A stretch of 44,951 nucleotides of DNA from Bradyrhizobium sp. 164 (GTDB lineage Bacteria > Pseudomonadota > Alphaproteobacteria > Rhizobiales > Xanthobacteraceae), in assembly GCF_023073715.1 (NCBI RefSeq), contig NZ_JADPKA010000053.1, forward strand, positions 1 to 44,951. The letters are read 5' to 3'. How positions within the stretch are numbered: the first letter of the stretch is position 1; every line of letters starts with the position of its first letter. Below the pieces are notes generated by a model. That model ran no database searches. It saw only the letters and a program-made list of their open reading frames with translations, and was not told where the DNA came from. Positions 35,668-43,480 of the stretch are shown here, one piece after another. Both the position numbers and the translations under genes were made by a program.

Positions 35668-36741
35668 ATGGCCGGCCCTGCCCTCATCCCCGCTGGTGAT
35701 TTCCGCACCACTTATGGCGCGGACACCACGATCTTCCCGACCACGACCAGCCGCAATTTTGCGATCGCCGGCGTGCTGCTGCTGTGTCTCGCGCCACAAT
35801 TCTTCAGCGGCTACTGGCTCAGCATCCTGATCCAGATCGGCATCTTCTCGATCGCCGCGCTCGGCCTCAACATCCTGGTCGGCTTCACCGGCCAGATCTC
35901 GATCGGGCACGCTGCCTTCTTCCTGCTCGGCGCGTTCACATCGGCCTATATCTCCAACAACGCGCCGATCCCGGTATTCTTCGCGATCCCGCTCGCCGGG
36001 ATCGTCACTGCGCTGGTCGGGCTGATCTTCGGCATCCCTGCGGCGCGGCTGAAGGGCCTCTATCTCGTCATCGCGACGCTGGCCGCGCAATACATCCTGC
36101 TCGACTTCTTCTCCCGCGCCGAATGGTTCTCGGGCGGATCGGTGCCTGCGAGCGCCGAGCCGTTCTCGATTCTGGGCTACACGCTGCGCGGCGATAGGCA
36201 GTATTTCTACGTCGTGCTGGCCTATGTGCTGGCGAGCTACATCCTCGTCACCAATCTGATGCGCACGCGCGACGGTCGCGCGCTGGTGGCGATCCGCGAC
36301 CATTATCTCTCAGCGGAGATCATGGGCATCAATCTCACCAAGTACCGCACGCTGTCGTTCGGCCTCGCCGCCTTCTTCGCCGGCATTGCCGGTGCGCTCT
36401 ATGCGCATTACCAGCTCGTGGTCTCCCAGGAAGGTTTCGGCATAGAGCGCTCGATCCTGTTCCTGGCCATGATCATTATCGGCGGCACCGGCTCGATCAT
36501 GGGCACGCTGATGGGCACCGCCTTTGTGGTGCTGCTGCCGGAATCGATGGAATTCCTCAGCCTGCACTTGAAGGGAGGCGCAATCGACAAGGCGCTCTCG
36601 CTCAACAACAACATCACCTTCCTGCGCGAGATCGCGATCGGGGTGATCATCATCGCGTTCCTGATGTTCGAGCCTGATGGCCTCGCGCATCGCTGGCGGC
36701 AGATCAAGGCTTACTGGAAACTCTACCCGTTCTCGCATTGA
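35668..36741 (+). CDS. LIV-type ABC transporter permease, LivM-like (acid-uptake operon)
   Basis: A 357-residue permease. It has a soluble N-terminal extension of about 28 residues, then helices with LGLNILVGFTGQISIGHAAFFLLGAF (LivM hallmark) and the coupling loop DGRALVAIRDHYLSAEIMGINLTKYR. It pairs with the LivH-like protein. An RBS-like GGAGG for the next gene follows its stop. Confidence 0.92.
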   Translation: MAGPALIPAGDFRTTYGADTTIFPTTTSRNFAIAGVLLLCLAPQFFSGYWLSILIQIGIFSIAALGLNILVGFTGQISIGHAAFFLLGAFTSAYISNNAPIPVFFAIPLAGIVTALVGLIFGIPAARLKGLYLVIATLAAQYILLDFFSRAEWFSGGSVPASAEPFSILGYTLRGDRQYFYVVLAYVLASYILVTNLMRTRDGRALVAIRDHYLSAEIMGINLTKYRTLSFGLAAFFAGIAGALYAHYQLVVSQEGFGIERSILFLAMIIIGGTGSIMGTLMGTAFVVLLPESMEFLSLHLKGGAIDKALSLNNNITFLREIAIGVIIIAFLMFEPDGLAHRWRQIKAYWKLYPFSH

Positions 36742-36782
36742 GCGCGGCGCTTCACTTAAACAATAACAGGAGGAACCGACCC

Positions 36783-38066
36783 ATGACGATGAAGTCCCTT
36801 TTGAGCACCGCATCGCTCGCGCTTGCGATCGCCGCATTCTCGGCAAGCGCGCAGGCACAGATCGCGATCGGACATCTCGCCGATTATTCCGGCGGCACCT
36901 CCGACGTGGGCACGCCCTATGGACAGGCTGTCGCCGACACCTTCGCCTGGGTCAACAAGAACGGCGGCGTCGGCGGCAAGCAGCTCAACGTCGACACCAA
37001 CGATTATGGCTACCAGGTGCCGCGTGCGATCGCGCTCTACAAGAAGTGGTCGGCGCCGGACTCGAAGGTCGCTGCGATCATGGGCTGGGGCACGGCGGAC
37101 ACCGAGGCGCTGACCGGCTTCCTCGCACAGGACAAGATTCCAGACATGTCTGGCTCCTATGCCGCCGCGCTGACCGATCCCGAAGGCGTCAGCGGCAAGG
37201 CCAAGCCTGCTCCCTACAATTTCTTCTACGGCCCGAGCTATTCCGACGCGCTACGCGCGATGCTGATGTGGGCGGCCGAGGACTGGAAGGCGAAGGGAAA
37301 GTCCGGCAAGCCGAAATTCGTCCACATGGGCGCCAACCATCCCTATCCGAACGCGCCGAAGGCCGCCGGCGAAGCCATGGCACAGGAGCTCGGCTTCGAG
37401 GTGCTGCCGCCGCTGGTGTTCGCGCTCGCACCCGGTGACTACAGCGCGCAGTGCCTCAGCCTGAAGTCTTCGGGCGCCAACTACGCTTATCTCGGCAACA
37501 CCGCGGCCTCCAACATCTCGGTGATGAAGGCCTGCAAGACCGCGGGTGTTGAGATCCAGTTCCTCGGCAACGTCTGGGGCATGGACGAGAACGCCGCCAA
37601 GACCGCAGGCGATGCCGCCAATGGCGTGATCTTCCCCTTGCGCACCGCGGTGAGCTGGGGCGGCGATGCGCCCGGCATGAAGACCCTGATGGAGATCTCG
37701 AAGATGTCCGATCCCACCGGCAAGGTCTATCGTCCCGTACACTACGTCGCCGCCGTCTGCTCAGCGCTGTACATGAAGGAAGCGCTCGACTGGGCTGCCA
37801 AGAACGGCGGCACCACGGGCGAGAACGTTGCCAAAGGCTTCTACCAGAAGAAGGACTGGGTTCCGGCTGGGATGGAAGGCGTCTGCAATCCCTCGACCTG
37901 GACCGACAAGGACCACCGCGGCACGTTGAAGGTCGATCTCTATCGCACCAAGGTCTCAGGTGCGACCGATGGCGATCTCAACGACCTCATGGCCAAGGGC
38001 ACGATCAAGCTCGAGAAGGTCAAGACCGTCGAACTGCCGCGCAAGCCGGAATTGCTGGGGTGGTGA
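36783..38066 (+). CDS. LIV-type periplasmic substrate-binding protein (acid-uptake operon)
   Basis: A 427-residue binding protein with a signal peptide (LLSTASLALAIAAFSASAQAQ, probable cleavage after AQA) and a type 1 periplasmic-binding fold beginning IAIGHLADYSGGTSDVG. It is about 35 residues longer than the livK of the other operon and has cysteines at several positions (QCLSL, KACKTAG, AAVCSAL, EGVCNP) that could form disulphides. These traits match the subgroup encoded next to acyl-CoA synthetases, not classical leucine-binding proteins. A strong AGGAGG ribosome site precedes the ATG at 36783. Confidence 0.9.
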   Translation: MTMKSLLSTASLALAIAAFSASAQAQIAIGHLADYSGGTSDVGTPYGQAVADTFAWVNKNGGVGGKQLNVDTNDYGYQVPRAIALYKKWSAPDSKVAAIMGWGTADTEALTGFLAQDKIPDMSGSYAAALTDPEGVSGKAKPAPYNFFYGPSYSDALRAMLMWAAEDWKAKGKSGKPKFVHMGANHPYPNAPKAAGEAMAQELGFEVLPPLVFALAPGDYSAQCLSLKSSGANYAYLGNTAASNISVMKACKTAGVEIQFLGNVWGMDENAAKTAGDAANGVIFPLRTAVSWGGDAPGMKTLMEISKMSDPTGKVYRPVHYVAAVCSALYMKEALDWAAKNGGTTGENVAKGFYQKKDWVPAGMEGVCNPSTWTDKDHRGTLKVDLYRTKVSGATDGDLNDLMAKGTIKLEKVKTVELPRKPELLGW

Positions 38067-38087
38067 GCCCCCGCTTTCGCCCCCCAC

Positions 38088-38200
38088 ACAACTGTCATCC
38101 CCCCGCGAAGGCGGGGGATCCAGTACGCCGCGACCTCTCGGGAACGTTGGGCGTCTCTGGAATACTGGGTCACCCGCCTTCGCGGGTGACGACAGCGGAG
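38088..38200. repeat. Paired-hairpin repeat inside the transporter operon
   Basis: GTCATCCCCCCGCGAAGGCGG... and the facing ACCCGCCTTCGCGGGTGAC arms bracket a ~75-nt spacer; GGATCCAGTA and TACTGGGTC near the inner edges also pair. It fills the 142-nt gap between the binding-protein gene and the last ATPase gene. Closest in layout to 20590-20705. Confidence 0.65.
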
Positions 38201-38208
38201 AAGACTGC

Positions 38209-39048
38209 ATGACCCAGACTGCCGAAGCAACGCGCCCCAACCCCAGCATCGTGCCTGCGTCCGCCCTCCTCAGCGTGCGCAACATCGAGGTCGTCTATGA
38301 CGACGTCATCCTGGTGCTGCGCGGCCTCAGCCTCGATGTGCCCAAGGGCGCGATCGTGGCGCTGCTAGGGGCCAACGGCGCCGGCAAGTCGACGACGCTG
38401 AAGGCGATCTCGGGACTACTCAAGACCGAGGACGGCGAGGTCACGCGTGGCGAGATCCTGTTCGAGGGCGACCGCATTAACGGCATCGATCCCGACAAGA
38501 TCGTGCGCCGCGGCATCTTCCAGGTGATGGAGGGCCGGCGCATCGTCGCCGACATGACCTCGCTGGAGAACCTCAGGCTCGGCGCCTTCACCCGCAGGGA
38601 TCGCGAGGTCGATGCCGACCTCGACATGGTCTTCAACTACTTCCCGCGCCTGAAGGAACGCACCGGACTTGCCGGTTATCTCTCGGGCGGCGAGCAGCAG
38701 ATGCTTGCGATCGGCCGCGCGCTGATGGCGCGCCCGAAAATGATCTTGATGGACGAGCCGTCCATGGGATTGTCGCCGCTGCTGGTGAAGGAGGTGTTCT
38801 CGATCATCCAGAAGATCAACCGCGACCTCGGCGTCACCATTCTGCTGGTCGAGCAGAACGCGCGCGCCGCACTCTCGGTGGCGAGCCACGGCTACATCAT
38901 GGAGCAAGGCAAGGTCGTGCTCGACGGCACCGCGGACGAACTGCGCGACAACGAGGACGTCAAGGAATTCTATCTCGGCGGCGCCGGCGACCAGCGCAAG
39001 AGCTTCAAGAACCTCAAGAGCTTCAAGCGGCGCAAGCGTTGGCTCTAA
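38209..39048 (+). CDS. LIV-type ABC transporter ATPase, LivF-like (acid-uptake operon)
   Basis: A 279-residue ATPase: Walker A GANGAGKST, signature LSGGEQQM, Walker B MILMDEPSMGLSP and H-loop LLVEQNAR. It has an N-terminal extension of about 20 residues and a basic C-terminal tail (KSFKNLKSFKRRKRW) beyond the usual LivF end. Start at 38209 comes just after the repeat; the longer frame upstream overlaps the binding-protein gene and is rejected. Its stop overlaps the convergent AGE-family gene by 4 nt. Confidence 0.92.
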   Translation: MTQTAEATRPNPSIVPASALLSVRNIEVVYDDVILVLRGLSLDVPKGAIVALLGANGAGKSTTLKAISGLLKTEDGEVTRGEILFEGDRINGIDPDKIVRRGIFQVMEGRRIVADMTSLENLRLGAFTRRDREVDADLDMVFNYFPRLKERTGLAGYLSGGEQQMLAIGRALMARPKMILMDEPSMGLSPLLVKEVFSIIQKINRDLGVTILLVEQNARAALSVASHGYIMEQGKVVLDGTADELRDNEDVKEFYLGGAGDQRKSFKNLKSFKRRKRWL

Positions 39049-40196
39049 CCCAACACCTGCTCCGCTTCCGTGACGGCGCACAGAACATGATAGAACGACG
39101 ATGCAGGAATGGTGTCGATCAGCGATTTGCCGTCGCGGTCGAACTGATCGTACCAGCCGCCCTTCACAGGATGGCTGAGATAATGCCGTTCGAGCCGCAA
39201 CAGCGCTGCGCGCGCTTCGTCCGCCGCGCCGGCCTCGCCGGACTCGGCCTGCGCGATCCACGCCTTCGCGATCTCGGTCTGGGGCCACAGCCGACGCGTG
39301 CTGCGGCGGATGTTGCCGGTGTCGTCGCCCTCGTCGATCAGGCAGCCCGTGGCCTCGTCGCGGTAGCGCAGCGAGGTCGCCAACAGTTCGGCGCGCCGCT
39401 GCCCGGTCGGGCATCCCGTGATGCGTTCGAAACCCTTCAGGAGCCAGACCCATTCCGCCTGGTGACCCGGCTCGACGCTGGTCGGCTCGATCTTCGACCA
39501 GTCCTCCTCGAAATACTCGCCGAGCACGCACTTCCGCTTGTCATAGAGATTGGCGAGGAACAGCGCAAAGAACTCGCCGGCGCGGTTCTGGAACGACAGA
39601 TCGTGGGTCGCCTCGAAGCAGGCGATCATCGCCTCGAACAGATGCATGTGCGGGTTCTGCCGGCGCGGCAGCGAGACCGGAAGGCCTTCGTGGACGCCAC
39701 CATGCGGCGAGCGCAGATGGCCGTCGAGGAAGGCGAGCAGCGCATCCATCTCGGCGCGCACCTGTGCATCCTGGTCGAAGGCGTAGACCGTCGCGAGCGC
39801 AAACAAGATGAAGGCGTGGTCATAGGCATCGCGCCGGGCATCCAGCACCGCCCCTTCCGGCGTCAGCCGGTGCACATAGCCGGGTCGGCCATCGGGCGCC
39901 TTCGCTCTGTCCAACAGATGCTCCAGCCCTTTCAGCGCGATCGCTCGCCCCTCGGGGTACCAGCCCATCTGCGCGGCCTTGGCGTAGCAATAGATCTGGC
40001 GCGCCTGCACGAACACGCGCCGCGGCGCGGCCGCATCCGCCGTGCCGTCCGGGTGCAGCCGATCGATGAAACCGCCCGTGGCGTGATCCCAGCCGACGGT
40101 CGACCACAGCGGCAGCGCCTCGTCGATCATGCGGCGCTTCAGGCGCGCGACGACGTCCACCGCCTCGTCCGCCGCAATACTTCCTTCGTCCGCCAT
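39045..40196 (-). CDS. AGE-family epimerase/isomerase
   Basis: A 383-residue (alpha/alpha)6-barrel enzyme of the N-acylglucosamine 2-epimerase family. Likely active-site histidines lie in NPHMHLFEA, EPGHQAEWVWLL and SSFYHV, with an arginine in RVFVQARQIYCYA, which is the pattern of mannose/glucose isomerases and GlcNAc 2-epimerases. The sugar cannot be assigned. ATG at 40196 follows a GAAGAGGA ribosome site; an in-frame ATG 20 codons upstream is less likely. It is convergent with the ABC operon and divergent from the PaaK-like gene over 89 bp. Confidence 0.9.
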   Translation of the reverse strand: MADEGSIAADEAVDVVARLKRRMIDEALPLWSTVGWDHATGGFIDRLHPDGTADAAAPRRVFVQARQIYCYAKAAQMGWYPEGRAIALKGLEHLLDRAKAPDGRPGYVHRLTPEGAVLDARRDAYDHAFILFALATVYAFDQDAQVRAEMDALLAFLDGHLRSPHGGVHEGLPVSLPRRQNPHMHLFEAMIACFEATHDLSFQNRAGEFFALFLANLYDKRKCVLGEYFEEDWSKIEPTSVEPGHQAEWVWLLKGFERITGCPTGQRRAELLATSLRYRDEATGCLIDEGDDTGNIRRSTRRLWPQTEIAKAWIAQAESGEAGAADEARAALLRLERHYLSHPVKGGWYDQFDRDGKSLIDTIPASSFYHVLCAVTEAEQVLG

Positions 40197-40285
40197 CGGG
40201 TCCTCTTCAAGCTTCGCCAATGGCCGTCTGATACCGATGCCGGCGGCGGCGTGCAACGGACCATGCCAACCCGGAAAGATCAGCC

Positions 40286-41509
40286 ATGACCGCTCATTAC
40301 GACGCCCTGGAAACGCGCGACCAGTGCGCGCGCGAGGCCGAGCTGTTTTCGCGGCTCCCGGATGTCCTGCGCGGCGCGATGGCCGCTCCAGCTTATGCCG
40401 AGCAGCTGAGGGGCCTCGACCCCGCCTCGGTGAGGTCTAGAGAGGCGCTGGCGGGCCTGCCGGTGCTGCGCAAGTCGGAACTACCGGCCCTGCACAAGGC
40501 TTCCAGGCCGTTCGGCGGCCTTGTGGCGGCCGCGCCGGGGTCGTTCGCCCGCCTTTTCACCTCCCCTGGGCCCATTTTCGAGCCGGAGGGGCGCCACGCC
40601 GACCCCTGGCGCGGCGCACGGGCGCTGTTCGCGGCCGGGTTCCGCCCGGACGACATCGTGCTCAACACCTTCAGCTATCACCTCACCCCGGGCGGCTTCA
40701 TCTTCGACGCATCGGCACGCGCGCTTGGTTGCGCGGTGATTCCGGCGGGTCCCGGCAATGCCGAACAGCAGTTCGAGCTGATCGAAGCTTACCGGCCGGT
40801 CGGCTACAGCGGCACGCCGGATTTCCTGAAGATCCTGCTCGATGCCGCAGCAAGCGGCGGCCGCGACGTCTCCTCGATCAGGCGCGCTATGGTCTCGGGC
40901 GCGGCGTTTCCGCCCTCGCTCCAGGCCGAGATCAAGGCGCGCGGCATCGACGCCTATCAGGCCTTTGGCACCGCCGATCTCGGCCTCATTGCGTTCGAGA
41001 CCGAAGCCCGCGAAGGCATGGTCGTGAACGAGGACCTGATCCTGGAGATCGTCAAGCCCGGCACGGGGGATCCGGTTGCGCCGGGCGACGTCGGCGAGAT
41101 CGTCGTCACCTCGCTCGACCCGCACCATCCCTGGATCCGCCTCGCACTCGGCGACCTCACCGCGACTCTGCCGGGCGTCAGTCCGTGCGGGCGCACCAAC
41201 ATGCGCATCAAGGGATGGATGGGCCGCGCCGACCAGACCACCAAGGTGAAGGGCATGTTCGTCCGCCCCGAGCAGATCGCCGAAATCGGCAAGCGTCATT
41301 CCGCACTCGGACGACTACGCCTCGTCGTCTCGCGCCAGGGCGAGACCGACGCAATGACGCTGAAAGCGGAAACGACGGCTGCGAGCGACGCGTTGCGCGA
41401 GCAGATCGCCAGCACCTTGCGTGCCGTGACGAAGCTCGGCGGCAACGTCGAGCTGGTCAGCCCCGGCGTGCTGCCGAACGACGGCAAGGTGATCGCGGAC
41501 GAGCGCTGA
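40286..41509 (+). CDS. PaaK-like AMP-binding protein with an altered phosphate loop
   Basis: A 407-residue protein of the phenylacetate-CoA ligase family. The later motifs are conserved: YQAFGTADLGLIAFE (A5), WIRLALGDLTA (A7-like), PCGRTNMRIKGWMGRADQTTKVKGMFVRPEQIAEI (A8 and C-terminal domain hinge). However, the usual SSGTTG phosphate loop is replaced by FTSPGPIFEPE. The protein may therefore be a divergent ligase with poor or altered ATP use, or work on a pre-formed adenylate or thioester. It lies downstream of a LIV-type/acyl-CoA synthetase operon on the same strand, with the AGE-family gene in between on the other. It is the last intact chromosomal gene before the mobile region. Confidence 0.8.
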   Translation: MTAHYDALETRDQCAREAELFSRLPDVLRGAMAAPAYAEQLRGLDPASVRSREALAGLPVLRKSELPALHKASRPFGGLVAAAPGSFARLFTSPGPIFEPEGRHADPWRGARALFAAGFRPDDIVLNTFSYHLTPGGFIFDASARALGCAVIPAGPGNAEQQFELIEAYRPVGYSGTPDFLKILLDAAASGGRDVSSIRRAMVSGAAFPPSLQAEIKARGIDAYQAFGTADLGLIAFETEAREGMVVNEDLILEIVKPGTGDPVAPGDVGEIVVTSLDPHHPWIRLALGDLTATLPGVSPCGRTNMRIKGWMGRADQTTKVKGMFVRPEQIAEIGKRHSALGRLRLVVSRQGETDAMTLKAETTAASDALREQIASTLRAVTKLGGNVELVSPGVLPNDGKVIADER

Positions 41510-41598
41510 CTTCAGCGACTTCGACAGCGAGGTCGCGTTCGCGAACTCACCGATCAGGCGACTGTAGAGCGGGTTGCCCTCCGCATGGACGCCTTTGG

Positions 41599-42033
41599 AT
41601 GGGCGCAGCACTGACCCACGCGCGCCGGTATGCCCTCTTTGCCCTGGTCAGGATAGCCGGTGAGGACGATTTAGACACGCCTGTGACAGCGCGACCGCAG
41701 TCGGCGTCGCTCTCAAACCACCCACCGCGGACCCACTGGGAGACCTCGCCGTTCCAAAGGAGCCGCTGCGAAAGCGCAGCAAGGAGCATCTGGCGTTCGT
41801 CCGCAGCCAAGCTTGCCTCGTCTGCAAGAAAGAGCCCCGCCGATGCCCCACCATCTGTAGTTTGCACAACCACGAACGCTCGGGCGCAAGGTCAGCGACG
41901 AGTTCACGGTCCCGCTTTGCCGGTTTCACCATCAAGCCCTGCATCGGCACGGGACGAGAGAGCTTGGTGGGCCAACCTACAAATCTCTCCTCTGCCTATT
42001 GCTAAAGAATTGTGGGAGGAAAGCCCAGTCCAT
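41599..42033 (+). pseudogene. ERF-family recombinase remnant with C-terminal Cys/His domain
   Basis: MGAALTHARRYALFALVRIAGEDDLDTP (41599-41682) is the C-terminal hallmark of ERF single-strand annealing proteins of phages and prophages. After a degraded linker, KRSKEHLAFVRSQACLVC (41770-41825) continues, then the frame changes: PADAP..., and later RKVSDEFTVPLCRFHHQALHRHG (about 41885-41955), and AWWANLQISPLPIAKELWEES in yet another frame. The Cys/His pattern looks like a degenerate HNH-type zinc finger. The N-terminal part is missing and at least three frame changes are needed, so it is dead. No gene could be supported in 41510-41598 or 42034-42376. Confidence 0.7.
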
Positions 42034-42441
42034 GCGAGCCAAGCGAGATTGCTCAGTTGCGATACTGGATCACGGCCCTGTGGAGAAACCGCGCAAAATG
42101 ATAGCCCTACCGAGAGCCGCGCAACGCCAGCGGTGACTACCGTTTCGAAGACTCCCGAAGCCTTCCTCGACCAACCCGGTGGCTTGCCAAACGGAGTTCC
42201 GCCAGGCGAGTGATCTCGAGCTGCTTGCGTCGAGTGCCGTCCAAACACAAGATGCCGAACGTGATCTCGCCGCGATGAGCCGACTGGCTCGGCGATCACA
42301 CGGGCAAGGCTACAGCCGCGAGCTCTCAGCGAAGGTCTAGGCCGGACAATGTCGGCTTGCGCGGCTCGGAAGGCCTGTGACCTTGCCCCACAGGCTTAAT
42401 CCAGTTTGAAGTTTGCTCTGGCCCAAGACGAGGACCAGAGC

Positions 42442-42708
42442 ATGAAGCGCAATCGTTTTACGGAAGAGCAGATCATCGGGATCTTGAAGGAGCACGAGGC
42501 CGGGGTTTCGGTGGCCGATCTGTGCCGCAAGCACGGCGTCAGCGACGCCAGCATCTACAAATGGAAGGCCAAGTTCGGCGGGATGGACGTCTCCGAGGCC
42601 AAGCGGCTGAGAATGCTGGAGGACGAGAACACGAAGCTGAAGCGGCTCCTGGCCGACGCCATGCTGGACAATGCGGCGCTGAAGGACCTCTTGGGAAAGA
42701 AGTGGTGA
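42442..42708 (+). CDS. IS3-family transposase OrfA
   Basis: An 88-residue HTH_Tnp_1-type protein: RFTEEQIIGILKEHEAGVSVADLCRKHGVSDASIYKWKAKFGG is the DNA-binding helix-turn-helix, followed by a leucine-zipper-like coiled coil (LRMLEDENTKLKRLLADAML). It appears intact. Its stop overlaps a GTG of the orfB frame (GTGA), which may allow reinitiation in addition to, or instead of, the programmed frameshift known for IS3. The partner orfB is dead, so OrfA alone cannot transpose the element. Confidence 0.92.
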   Translation: MKRNRFTEEQIIGILKEHEAGVSVADLCRKHGVSDASIYKWKAKFGGMDVSEAKRLRMLEDENTKLKRLLADAMLDNAALKDLLGKKW

Positions 42709-43223
42709 CGCCCGCTGGGAAACGGAAAGCTGTCGCTCATCTGGTCGATGCCCACGGGATGAGCGAACGGCGGGCGTGTAAAGTCATCGGCTGCTGCCGC
42801 ATGACCATGAGATATCGGACGACCCTAGCTGACGATGCCAGCCTTCGTCAGCGCATGAGGGCGATTGCCCAGGAACGCCGCCGCTTCGGCTACCGGCGGC
42901 TGCATGTTCTGCTCAAGCGGGAAGGGTATCTGATCAACCACAAAAAGCTCTTCCGGCTCTATCGGGAAGAGAAGCTGACGGTGCGCCGCCGTTGTACCCG
43001 CGAGTGACTGGCGCTGGTGGCCGACGCCTCGCTCGCCGGCGTCCGCGTGGTGCGGGAGCTGGACCGATTGATGATCGAGCGTGGCAAGCCGAAGATGCTG
43101 GTCAGCGACAACGGCAGCGAACTCACCAGCAACGCCATTCTCGCATGGGCCGACCAGAGCCGTGTCGCATGGCACTACATCGCGCCTGGCAAACCCATGC
43201 AGAACGCCTTCATCGAGAGCTTC
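42705..43223 (+). pseudogene. IS3-family transposase OrfB, 5' part (deleted, nonsense codon, interrupted)
   Basis: The HTH-21-like N-terminal domain is present (KAVAHLVDAHGMSERRACKVIG, RMRAIAQERRRFGYRRLHVLLKREG). The sequence then passes from VRRR straight to TRE-stop-LALVADASLAGVRVVREL in the same frame. Relative to typical IS3 OrfB, roughly 45 residues with the first catalytic Asp are missing, and a TGA at 43005-43007 stands where a Cys codon (TGC) is usual. The second catalytic Asp (VSDNGSE) and the Glu (FIESF) remain. The IS110-type insertion comes immediately after FIESF. Confidence 0.88.
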
Positions 43224-43229
43224 ATGTAT

Positions 43230-43241
43230 AGACGGCCCCGC
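43230..43241 (+). repeat. Subterminal inverted repeat of the IS1111-type element (transposase 3' side)
   Basis: AGACGGCCCCGC, exact inverse of the copy at 44560-44571. It lies 6 nt from the element end. Confidence 0.9.
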
Positions 43242-43268
43242 GGGTGCAAGAGGTTTTGACAGCTTTTT

Positions 43269-43412
43269 GGAGATCGGTCGGGTGCGTTCATGTATACGGC
43301 CTGTCGTTGCGACCGATAACATGGCCGCTGGCCCTGATGGAGATCGCGGATCGAGGCCTCATCAACGGTTCGCGCTTGTACGCTTAAAGCTCTTCGGGCT
43401 TGCTCGATCCCC
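43269..43412 (-). ncRNA. Candidate bridge RNA / seekRNA of the IS1111-type element
   Basis: Two stem-loops lie in the non-coding end. Stem 1: ATCGGTCG (43273-43280) with CGACCGAT (43310-43317). Stem 2: GGATCGAG (43348-43355) with CTCGATCC (43403-43410), extendable by GCC/GGC after a 3-nt bulge. The internal loop of stem 2 carries TCAACGGT (43362-43369), identical to the right target half plus the shared TC (44577-44584), and AAGCTCT (43387-43393), reverse complement of the left target half (43216-43222); GCG/CGC closes a small tip hairpin between them. Stem 1's loop holds TTCATGTATA (43287-43296), an exact copy of the left junction 43221-43230. Each stem is preceded by GGAGATCG. Strand is inferred from the rule that the RNA is cotranscribed with the transposase. 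Expression and exact ends are unknown. Confidence 0.65.
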
Positions 43413-43480
43413 AGCTCCGCCGGTTTCCATCATCCTGTCATTTGCCCTCACACCGTCAGGTGCCCAAGATGCGCGGAACG

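Noticed and set aside
41315..41611. 98-codon minus-strand frame at the end of the PaaK-like gene
   Set aside because: Mostly antisense to the PaaK-like gene; the part beyond it overlaps the junction with the ERF remnant.
43260..43420. CRISPR-like array in the non-coding end of the IS1111-type element
   Set aside because: The two GGAGATCG copies are only 8 nt, with no further units; they belong to the paired stem-loop structure.
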